From assembly GCA_016198805.1 (NCBI GenBank), contig JACQHU010000022.1:1-5187 (forward strand): a stretch of 5,187 nucleotides of DNA. The letters run 5' to 3'. Source of the stretch: Armatimonadota bacterium (GTDB lineage Bacteria; Sysuimicrobiota; Sysuimicrobiia; Sysuimicrobiales; Humicultoraceae). The position numbers and the translations under genes are program-made. The notes under the pieces are model-generated. The model saw only the letters and a program-made list of their open reading frames with translations. It was not told the origin of the DNA and made no database searches. Positions 1 through 4,959 of this stretch are shown here, in pieces (position 1 is the first letter of the stretch; every line of letters begins with the position of its first letter).

Positions 1-316
1 CCGCCAGCGCGACCAGGGTGGCGTCGGCGAAATCCATCGGCAGATCGGCATACTGTTCCATGAGGGCCGTGACCCTGCGCAGGCTGATTACGGATGATGG
101 GGCCAGCACAAACGCTCCGCGCAGGAAGAACTCCAGGCAGACCTTCTGCGCACTCCAGGCTCCCACCAGATAGAGCGTCTCGGTCAACACCGATTCCGTG
201 GTGAGGATCAGACCCTCCCAGCGCTCGAGGGCGGCCACACACGGGGTATGCTGCCGCTCGCTTCGATCGACGAGCGCAACGAAGGCACCCGTATCAAGGA
301 CGAGTTCACCCGCCAC
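1..316 (-). CDS. vapC: VapC-family PIN-domain toxin (partial, 3' end outside window)
   Basis: Reading leftward from a GTG at 316, the frame stays open for 105 codons to the window edge. The protein begins VAGELVLDTGAFVALVDRSE, the first strand of a PIN domain with Asp8 as the first acidic metal ligand. The other expected acidic residues follow: Glu46 in ESVLTETLYL, and Asp95 and Asp98 in LPMDFADATLVAL. Proteins of this family are Mg2+/Mn2+-dependent RNases that cleave RNA and arrest growth until bound by the antitoxin. VapC proteins usually have 130-140 residues, so roughly 30 C-terminal residues are missing. The GTG lies inside the 3' end of the antitoxin gene (11-nt overlap) with no clear Shine-Dalgarno sequence, suggesting translational coupling so that antitoxin is made first. 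No other start in this frame fits the PIN N-terminus as well. The family is clear; the RNA target cannot be read from sequence. Confidence 0.9.
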   Translation of the reverse strand, partial: MAGELVLDTGAFVALVDRSERQHTPCVAALERWEGLILTTESVLTETLYLVGAWSAQKVCLEFFLRGAFVLAPSSVISLRRVTALMEQYADLPMDFADATLVALA

Positions 317-563
317 GACGTAGGCGCCGGATAAGGTAGTCGCGATGCCGCTGGCCTAGATCGGGTACCCCGCTCTCCACGCTCCCGAGCAAATCTCTCA
401 CGAGATCGATCGGACGGATCGGGACCCGCCCGCCGCCCGCGTCCAGGAACTGCTCCAGGGCCAAGCGCACCACCTCTGATCGCTTACGCCTCGTCGCCCT
501 GGCAGCGCGCTCCAGCCTGTTGGCCAGGGCTGCGGACATGCGAAGGGTCAATTGGCGCTCCAC
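306..563 (-). CDS. Ribbon-helix-helix (CopG/VapB-like) antitoxin
   Basis: This encodes an 85-residue basic protein with an N-terminal RHH fold: a short strand RQLTLRM (residues 3-9), helix A from SAALANRLERAARA, and helix B from RKRSEVVRLALEQFL (about 26-40). Such proteins dimerise, insert the paired strands into the DNA major groove and repress their own operon. The C-terminal half (PIRPIDLVRDLLGSVESG through DYLIRRLRRGG) is the likely toxin-binding segment, as in other PIN-associated RHH antitoxins. I chose GTG at 563 because GGGGGA at 576-571 sits 7 nt upstream. A longer form from TTG at 578 would add five residues (LGDST by codon) but has no ribosome binding site. The gene overlaps the downstream toxin by 11 nt, forming a standard antitoxin-first bicistron. 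The family is secure; the exact start is less so. Confidence 0.88.
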   Translation of the reverse strand: MERQLTLRMSAALANRLERAARATRRKRSEVVRLALEQFLDAGGGRVPIRPIDLVRDLLGSVESGVPDLGQRHRDYLIRRLRRGG

Positions 564-570
564 CGTAGAG

Positions 571-576
571 TCCCCC
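571..576 (-). promoter_or_regulatory. Ribosome binding site of the antitoxin gene
   Basis: The minus strand reads GGGGGA, 7 nt before GTG at 563. The alternative TTG start at 578 has only CAGCCAAACAC upstream, with no Shine-Dalgarno sequence, so this site decides the start. Confidence 0.6.
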
Positions 577-589
577 AAAGTGTTTGGCT

Positions 590-621
590 GTGCAATTCAT
601 TGTAATTCAAAGCAGTGCACT
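590..621 (-). promoter_or_regulatory. Putative promoter and autoregulatory operator of the toxin-antitoxin operon
   Basis: This is the most AT-rich patch in the window. On the minus strand, TACAAT (604-599) matches the bacterial -10 consensus at five of six positions and would start transcription roughly 30 nt before the antitoxin GTG. The best -35 at 17-nt spacing is a weak TGGTGA (627-622). Two direct repeats, TGCAATTCAT (591-600) and TGTAATTCAA (601-610) on the plus strand, agree at eight of ten positions. They are spaced exactly one helical turn apart and cover the -10. Inverted GTGCA (590-594) and TGCAC (616-620) flank them, and 614-621 is the palindrome AGTGCACT. Tandem sites about 10 bp apart are the typical target of RHH repressors. 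The operator role is inferred. Confidence 0.5.
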
Positions 622-714
622 TCACCAGCCTCTCTTCCGCCTCCGCATCTTTCATCGGCCGGGGCCGGCTGCCTGTGAACCCCCCCTGCGTCCTTCTGCG
701 TAGTCCTGGTGACC

Positions 715-730
715 TGTGCCCGAGATCACA
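715..730. promoter_or_regulatory. CRP/FNR-family-like operator
   Basis: TGTGCCCGAGATCACA matches the symmetric E. coli CRP consensus TGTGATCTAGATCACA at 13 of 16 positions, and the TGTGA-N6-TCACA core at nine of ten. The inverted repeat extends one base each way (C714/G731, then C713/G732), giving CCTGTG-N8-CACAGG. It lies in the divergent intergenic region, about 92 bp before the start codon at 822 and about 152 bp from the antitoxin start. A CRP/FNR-type regulator could act on either gene. Chance occurrence cannot be excluded. Confidence 0.35.
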
Positions 731-806
731 GGCGGCCCGTGACCCCGGCAATCGTGGCCCGGCGCCCGGGGGTGTAGGGTGGGCCCAGAGTGGGAATGCA
801 CCATCC

Positions 807-813
807 AAGGGGG
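807..813 (+). promoter_or_regulatory. Ribosome binding site of the 67-residue protein gene
   Basis: AAGGGGG lies 8 nt before ATG at 822. It favours this start over the in-frame ATG at 615, which would add 69 residues of low-complexity, unlikely protein. Confidence 0.65.
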
Positions 814-821
814 CGACGGCA

Positions 822-1025
822 ATGCCGGGATTTCAGGTCTGGCAAGCACCAGGCGGGCTCGTCTGGGAAGGGACCGATCAGGAGGAGGCTTTCCTGGCCG
901 GTCTCAGACACCGCAAGCCGGGCGTCGTAGTGGAGGTCGCCGAGATCTACAACATGGCCGGCGATCTTCGGCCGCGCCGGCTCGCGCACTACGACGGATG
1001 GCAGACCGCCGAACGCACCGAGTGA
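822..1025 (+). CDS. Small hypothetical protein, 67 residues
   Basis: The ATG at 822 is preceded by AAGGGGG at 8-nt spacing, and the frame ends in TGA at 1025. The protein begins MPGFQVWQAPGGLVWEG, continues with an acidic/helical stretch (TDQEEAFLAGLRHRK, 18-32) and a hydrophobic strand PGVVVEVAEIYNMAG (33-47), and ends RPRRLAHYDGWQTAERTE. It has no signal peptide, membrane segment or cysteine. The alternating hydrophobic pattern and three Trp residues suggest a small compact soluble fold. I do not recognise a family and assign no function. It is transcribed away from the toxin-antitoxin module and toward the purine operon, so it is probably an independent unit, possibly controlled from the CRP-like site. 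The last codon and stop are the first bases of a 19-bp tandem duplication. The Shine-Dalgarno sequence and protein-like composition support it being real. Confidence 0.6.
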   Translation: MPGFQVWQAPGGLVWEGTDQEEAFLAGLRHRKPGVVVEVAEIYNMAGDLRPRRLAHYDGWQTAERTE

Positions 1026-1057
1026 CCTCGACGCCAGCGAGTGCCCTCGACGTCAGC
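1020..1057. repeat. 19-bp tandem duplication, two copies, at a stop codon
   Basis: Copies at 1020-1038 and 1039-1057 agree at 17 of 19 positions; both begin GAGTG and end CAGC. The first copy contains the final Glu codon and TGA stop of the small plus-strand gene; the second lies in the 50-bp convergent gap. It looks like a local slippage duplication and was probably read through neutrally. A third copy is not present beyond the first two or three bases. Confidence 0.75.
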
Positions 1058-1060
1058 GAA

Positions 1061-1073
1061 CACGACTCTCGTG
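1061..1073. terminator. Weak hairpin in the convergent gap
   Basis: CACGA, loop CTC and TCGTG form a 5-bp stem between the two convergent stops (1025 and 1076). It is the only obvious hairpin in the gap and lies where a bidirectional terminator would be expected. There is no U-run on either side and the stem is short, so termination may be Rho-dependent instead. Confidence 0.2.
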
Positions 1074-1075
1074 CG

Positions 1076-3502
1076 TTACTCCGGGCGGAGCAGCTCGGCT
1101 TGCCCCGCCCCCAGCCCCAGATAGTGCGGAATCGGTCTCGGGCCCGGCACCTCCGGTGAAGGCGGTGGGCCCGGCGACGAGACGGAGGGACTCAGCCCGA
1201 TCAGGTCTTCGGGTCTGACCGGCACGCGGTTGAGTGCGCGCCCGGTGGCGTCGCGGAGCGCCGCCACGATGGCCGCCGTGGACACCACCGTCGAGGGCTC
1301 GCCGACCCCCTTCGCCCCAAACGGCACCCCCGGCTCCGGTTCCTCGACCAGTTCGGACACCACGGGCGGCATGTCCAGGATGGTGGGGATCAGGTAGTCG
1401 GTGAATGAGGCATTCCGGATGCGGCCGTCGACAAGCTGAATCTCCTCCATCAGCGCCAGCCCGAGCCCCTGTGCGGTGCCGCCTTCGATCTGGCCCATAA
1501 CGCTCTGGGGGTTGATCGCCCGGCCGACGTCCTGTGCCGTGGCGATCTGCACGACCCGCGCCAGGCCCAGATCCATGTCGACCTCCACGACGGCGCGTTG
1601 GGCGGCAAACGCCAGCGCAACGTGCGCATCGCCTTGCCCCTTTGCGTCCAGCGGCTGCGTCCGGCGGTGGTGATAGACGCGCGTGTGCTCGATCGGTTCG
1701 TCCAGGAACTGCTCAATGGGCCCGACCGAGACTCCGCCCGCGAGAACGTGCCCACCTTCCAGGGTGAGGTCGCCGCGGATCGGCCGCTCCGCCGCCTCGG
1801 CGCGCGCACGCACGCGGCGGAACAGTTCGTCGCGGACTTCCTGACACGCCAGCTGGACCGCCCCGCCGGACATCATGGTCTGGCGGGAGGCCGAACTCGA
1901 TCCGGCCGAGCCGACGGACATATCCGGAGGATACAGCACCACGTGCTCTACCCCAAGTTCGGTCCGCGCGATCTGCACGAGGATCGTATGCACGCCCTGC
2001 CCGACCTCAGCGGCCGCGCTGTGGACCTCGACCACCGGCCCCGCGGGACCGGCGAAGAGCCGCACACGCGCCTCCGCCGAATCGTCGAAGCCCTCGCTGT
2101 AGGCGATGTTCTTGTACCCGACCGCGAAGCCGACCCCGCGCCGGAGGTTCTCCCCACGCGAAACGTTGCCCGCGCCGCCCGGCAGGGACAGCGGATCGCG
2201 CCCGGTCGCCTGTGACCCGCCGGGCGTGCGGCGGCCGTCGTCCAGAGGCAAAGGGATCCCTGCGCAGCGCTGAATCACTTCACGGACCGGCGCGCTGCCC
2301 CTGATCACCTGCCCCGTCGGCAACACCGATCCCGTCGCGAGCGCGTTCCGGAGGCGCAGGGCCACCGGATCCATCCCCAGCGCCTTCGCCAGTTTGTCCA
2401 TCTGGGCTTCGTACGCGAAGCACACCTGGACCGCGCCGAAGCCGCGCATGGCCCCGCACGGTGGGTTGTGCGTGTAGACGGCCGTGCCCTCGATCAGCGT
2501 GTTAGGGACCTCGTATGGGCCCGCGGCGAAGGTCGAGGCATTGCCGATGACCGCTGAAGATGACGACGCGTACGCCCCGCCGTCGATGAGGACCCTGGCA
2601 TGCACGTTGACGAGTTTCCCGTCGCGCGTGGCCCCATGACGCATCCAGATGCGCGATGGGTGGCGATGGACGTGCCCGAAGAACGACTCCTCCCGGCTGT
2701 ACACCATCTTCACGGGCTTGCCGGTCCGCAGCGCCAGCATGCAGGCGTGGATGTGCATGCTGACGTCCTCGCGCGCGCCAAACGCCCCGCCGACGCCGGC
2801 GAGGGAGAGCCGGACCTTCTCCTGAGGCAGGCCCAGACACGGCGCGATCTGCTCCCGGTCGACGTGCAGCCACTGCGTGGCCACGTACAGGTCAACGCCG
2901 CCATCCGCGGCCGGCACGGCCAGGCCCGCCTCGGGCCCGAGGGGGGCCTGGTCCTGCATGCCGGTCTCATAGTAGCCGTCGACCCACACCTCGGCGGAGG
3001 TATGGGGGTTGCCGTGCTCGATCCGGACATGCCGCAGCACATTGCCGAAGTCATGCACGCGGGGCGCCTCGGGGCGCAGTGCTTCCTCCATATCCGTCAC
3101 CGCAGGCAGGACCTCGTACTCCACCACGATTCGCTCCGCGGCCCGGCGGGCGGTTTCCAGGTCGATGGCGGCCAGGATCGCCACCGGCTCGCCCGCGTAG
3201 CGCACGCGGTCTTCTGCCAGCACGGGCTGGTCTGCGAACTCCAGGCCGTAGGTCCTCCTGCCGGGAACGTCGGCAGCCAGGAGCACCGCGTGGACGCCGG
3301 GATACGCCAGCGCCCCGGCGATGTTGGTCGAGCGGATTAGGGCGTGCGGGTGAGAGCTGCGCACGGTATGGCCCCAGAGCATGTCCTCCGCCCACAGGTC
3401 GCTGCCGAACAAGAACTGCCCTTTCACCTTGGGGACGCCGTCGATCCGGTGGACGCTCTCGCCCACGCCGCCACGGGTCCTGGAGATGGTGCGCACGCTC
3501 AT
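1076..3502 (-). CDS. Xanthine dehydrogenase-type molybdenum-binding catalytic subunit
   Basis: This 808-residue protein of the xanthine oxidase family resembles Bacillus subtilis PucD. It binds molybdopterin cofactor and hydroxylates a purine, most likely hypoxanthine/xanthine to urate, passing electrons to the Fe-S subunit. The N-terminal a/b-hammerhead domain spans about 22-140 (GVPKVKGQFLFGSD, DQPVLAEDRVRYAGEPVAIL); the Mo-binding domains follow. By alignment from memory with bovine xanthine dehydrogenase, Gln210 (ATQ), Glu245 (GGAFGARE), Arg353 (AMRGFG), GQG 501-503 and Glu735 (KGVGEP) match Gln767, Glu802, Arg880, the cofactor loop and catalytic Glu1261. The Gln-Glu spacing of 35 is identical. 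The loop lacks the Cys of CO dehydrogenase (AYRCSFR), arguing against CoxL. The family normally ends near PVRPEDLIGL (770); a Pro-rich tail of about 38 residues follows. The ATG overlaps the deaminase stop (ATGA), with GGAG 9 nt upstream. The substrate is inferred from active-site residues and neighbours. Confidence 0.93.
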   Translation of the reverse strand: MSVRTISRTRGGVGESVHRIDGVPKVKGQFLFGSDLWAEDMLWGHTVRSSHPHALIRSTNIAGALAYPGVHAVLLAADVPGRRTYGLEFADQPVLAEDRVRYAGEPVAILAAIDLETARRAAERIVVEYEVLPAVTDMEEALRPEAPRVHDFGNVLRHVRIEHGNPHTSAEVWVDGYYETGMQDQAPLGPEAGLAVPAADGGVDLYVATQWLHVDREQIAPCLGLPQEKVRLSLAGVGGAFGAREDVSMHIHACMLALRTGKPVKMVYSREESFFGHVHRHPSRIWMRHGATRDGKLVNVHARVLIDGGAYASSSSAVIGNASTFAAGPYEVPNTLIEGTAVYTHNPPCGAMRGFGAVQVCFAYEAQMDKLAKALGMDPVALRLRNALATGSVLPTGQVIRGSAPVREVIQRCAGIPLPLDDGRRTPGGSQATGRDPLSLPGGAGNVSRGENLRRGVGFAVGYKNIAYSEGFDDSAEARVRLFAGPAGPVVEVHSAAAEVGQGVHTILVQIARTELGVEHVVLYPPDMSVGSAGSSSASRQTMMSGGAVQLACQEVRDELFRRVRARAEAAERPIRGDLTLEGGHVLAGGVSVGPIEQFLDEPIEHTRVYHHRRTQPLDAKGQGDAHVALAFAAQRAVVEVDMDLGLARVVQIATAQDVGRAINPQSVMGQIEGGTAQGLGLALMEEIQLVDGRIRNASFTDYLIPTILDMPPVVSELVEEPEPGVPFGAKGVGEPSTVVSTAAIVAALRDATGRALNRVPVRPEDLIGLSPSVSSPGPPPSPEVPGPRPIPHYLGLGAGQAELLRPE

Positions 3503-4899
3503 GCCGGCAGGCTCCGGGCGCTGCCCTGGAGAATCCGCCGCGCCACCCGCCGGCCGTCCGCCGCGATGGCGTCTTCGTCGGCGCGCACCAGGCGGCTGTC
3601 CCGCACGATCTGCCGTCCCTCCACGAAGAGATGCCGGACCCGCGGAGGGGTGCAGTACACCAGCGCGGCGACCAGGTCGGCCTCCGCGCCGGCGAAGGCC
3701 AGGTTGTCGACGTCGAAAAGCGCGATATCCGCGCGCTTGCCGGCTTCGATCGACCCGATGTCCTCACGCCCCAGGCAGGATGCGCCGCCGCGGGTCGCGA
3801 TGCGCAGCGCCTCACGCGCGCTGAGGCCTCCTGCGGCGGATGCGCCGCCTCCGGCCCGCGAGACCAGCATCCCCATGCGGGCCTCGGCGAGCAGGTGGCC
3901 GCCGTCGTTGGAAGCCGAGCCGTCCACGCCCAGGCCGACTCGCGCCCCCGCGTTCAGCAGCGCGCGCACCGGCGCGATCCCCGACCCGAGGCGGAGGTTC
4001 GAGGTGGGGCACCAGGCGGCGCCGGTCCGGCCCTCCGCCATGCGCCGGACGCCGCCGTCATGCACGTGGACACAGTGGGCAAGCCAGACGTCCGGGCCCA
4101 GCCAGCCGAGGTCATCGAGGTGGTCGAGCGGTCGGCGGCCGTGGGTCGAAAGACAGTACGCCTCTTCGTCCAGCGTCTCGGCGATGTGCGTGTGCAGGCG
4201 CACGCCCAGGCGCCGGGCCAGCGCCGCCGACTCCCGCATCAGCCGCGGCGTCACGGAAAACGGCGAACAGGGCGCGACGGCGACGCGCAGCATCGCGCCG
4301 GGGGACGCATCGTGGAATGTCTTCACGGCCGTCTCCGTCTGCGCCAGGATATCGTCGGTGTCCTGGACGATGGTATCCGGCGGCAGCCCGCCCCGGGACG
4401 CGCCCAGGTCCATCGACCCCCGGCAGGGATGAAACCGCAGGCCGATCTCGCGCGCCGCCGCAATCTCCGCCTCCAGCAGGTCCAGGCCGTCGCTCGTCTT
4501 GGGGAAGACGTAGTGGTGATCAGTGGTGGTCGCGCATCCTGACAGCGCCAGTTCGGCCAGGCCCACCCGCGCGGCGGCCCACGTCCACTCCTGGTCGATG
4601 CCGGCCCAGATCGGATACAAAGCACGCAGCCAGCCGAACAACCCCTGGTCGATCGCCTGCACCCGCGTGAGGGTCTGGTACAGGTGATGGTGGGTGTTCA
4701 CGAGCCCGGGTAGCGCCACCAGACCGAGGCCGTCGATGCGTTCCGTCACCGCCGCAGCCCGATCGGCGGCCGGCGGCCCTCCCCGGCCAACCCAGGTGAT
4801 CGCGCCGTCCTCGACGAGAATCGACCCGCCGGGAATCTCGGTCCCGGCATCGTCCATCGTGACGACGACCTCGCAGCCTTCGATGAGGATCTCACTCAT
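3499..4899 (-). CDS. 8-oxoguanine deaminase (amidohydrolase superfamily)
   Basis: This 466-residue protein has the usual full length for the TRZ/ATZ-like amidohydrolases. It would hydrolyse 8-oxoguanine to urate and ammonia in the cytoplasm, salvaging or degrading an oxidised base. A small N-terminal b-domain (1-62) is followed by the metal-dependent barrel. Metal and catalytic residues are visible: His70 and His72 in LVNTHHHLYQTLTR, His238 and Glu241 in HTHIAETLDEE, His275 in WLAHCVH, and Asp326 in LGVDGSASND. The blocks NTHHHLYQTLTR, LFGWLRALYPIWA, LSGCATTTDHHYVFP and APCSPFSVTP closely resemble Pseudomonas aeruginosa Pa0142, a characterised 8-oxoguanine deaminase, rather than ordinary guanine deaminases with PGFIDTHIHYPQ. 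It is encoded between two xanthine dehydrogenase subunits and overlaps the downstream one by 4 nt, consistent with purine catabolism. No Shine-Dalgarno sequence precedes ATG 4899. Isocytosine or another aminopurine is a less likely substrate. Confidence 0.92.
   Translation of the reverse strand: MSEILIEGCEVVVTMDDAGTEIPGGSILVEDGAITWVGRGGPPAADRAAAVTERIDGLGLVALPGLVNTHHHLYQTLTRVQAIDQGLFGWLRALYPIWAGIDQEWTWAAARVGLAELALSGCATTTDHHYVFPKTSDGLDLLEAEIAAAREIGLRFHPCRGSMDLGASRGGLPPDTIVQDTDDILAQTETAVKTFHDASPGAMLRVAVAPCSPFSVTPRLMRESAALARRLGVRLHTHIAETLDEEAYCLSTHGRRPLDHLDDLGWLGPDVWLAHCVHVHDGGVRRMAEGRTGAAWCPTSNLRLGSGIAPVRALLNAGARVGLGVDGSASNDGGHLLAEARMGMLVSRAGGGASAAGGLSAREALRIATRGGASCLGREDIGSIEAGKRADIALFDVDNLAFAGAEADLVAALVYCTPPRVRHLFVEGRQIVRDSRLVRADEDAIAADGRRVARRILQGSARSLPA
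3512..3515 (-). promoter_or_regulatory. Ribosome binding site of the molybdenum subunit gene
   Basis: The minus strand reads GGAG, 9 nt before ATG at 3502, inside the end of the deaminase gene. It allows independent initiation in addition to ATGA coupling and supports this start. Confidence 0.5.
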
Positions 4900-4954
4900 G
4901 GCACGACGCGCGCGCCCGACCGGGTCTCATCCGGGGCGCCCGACCGGTCCTCAT
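4892..4954 (-). other. Possible 20-codon bridging ORF between Fe-S subunit and deaminase
   Basis: ATG at 4954 overlaps the TGA of the Fe-S subunit gene (ATGA). The frame reads MRTGRAPR, MRPGRARA, SCHE and stops at 4892, 8 nt inside the deaminase gene. The two eight-residue blocks are the translation of the 24-bp duplication. The peptide is Arg-rich and unlike any family I know. It may only couple translation between its neighbours, or may be chance. Confidence 0.25.
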
Positions 4955-4959
4955 CTGGC
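4912..4959. repeat. 24-bp tandem duplication, two copies, at the Fe-S/deaminase junction
   Basis: Copies at 4912-4935 and 4936-4959 agree at 20 of 24 positions, both starting GCGCCCGACCGG. Six further bases (GCGCCC, 4960-4965) begin a third copy. The second copy contains the stop codon of the Fe-S subunit gene; the first fills most of the 51-nt intergenic gap. The unit length is a multiple of three. Confidence 0.75.

Larger units (their letters stand above)
564..821. other. Divergent intergenic region
   Basis: This region separates the antitoxin (leftward) from the small plus-strand gene. The antitoxin end is AT-rich and holds the promoter/operator. The remainder is GC-rich and contains the CRP-like site (715-730), a short GC hairpin (CCCGG 758-762, loop CGC, CCGGG 766-770) and the ribosome binding site of the next gene (AAGGGGG, 807-813). 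An open frame continues upstream from 822 to 615, but its sequence looks like non-coding composition. I could not identify a convincing sigma-70 promoter for the rightward gene. Confidence 0.55.

Noticed and set aside
758..770. CCCGG-CGC-CCGGG hairpin as a terminator or attenuator
   Set aside because: It has a 5-bp stem with no U-run, and such short palindromes are expected by chance in DNA this GC-rich.
615..821. N-terminal extension of the small plus-strand gene to ATG 615
   Set aside because: It lacks a ribosome binding site, overlaps the toxin-antitoxin promoter region and gives sequence without protein-like character; ATG 822 has a good Shine-Dalgarno sequence.
548..989. Minus-strand frames in and around the divergent region (548-808, 652-849, 726-989)
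   Set aside because: They overlap each other, the promoter region or the small gene, have no ribosome binding sites and show Pro/Arg-rich random composition.
1076..3502. Aerobic carbon monoxide dehydrogenase large subunit (CoxL)
   Set aside because: The active-site loop reads GAMRGFG rather than the AYRCSFR loop with the copper-binding Cys, and the neighbour is a purine deaminase.
3051..3815. A 254-codon minus-strand frame across the deaminase/Mo subunit junction
   Set aside because: It is out of frame with both real genes and has low-complexity Arg-rich composition with no family motif.
3079..4542. A 487-codon plus-strand open frame opposite the deaminase and Mo subunit genes
   Set aside because: It is antisense to two confidently identified genes, is full of Arg/Pro/Gly runs, and results from GC-rich codon positions on the other strand. 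The same applies to the plus-strand frames at 1598-2215, 2600-3340, 3344-4432 and 3840-4670.
4900..4950. Purine riboswitch or other structured leader before the deaminase
   Set aside because: The gap is only 51 nt, is explained by the 24-bp duplication and lies within an operon; no conserved aptamer core is visible.
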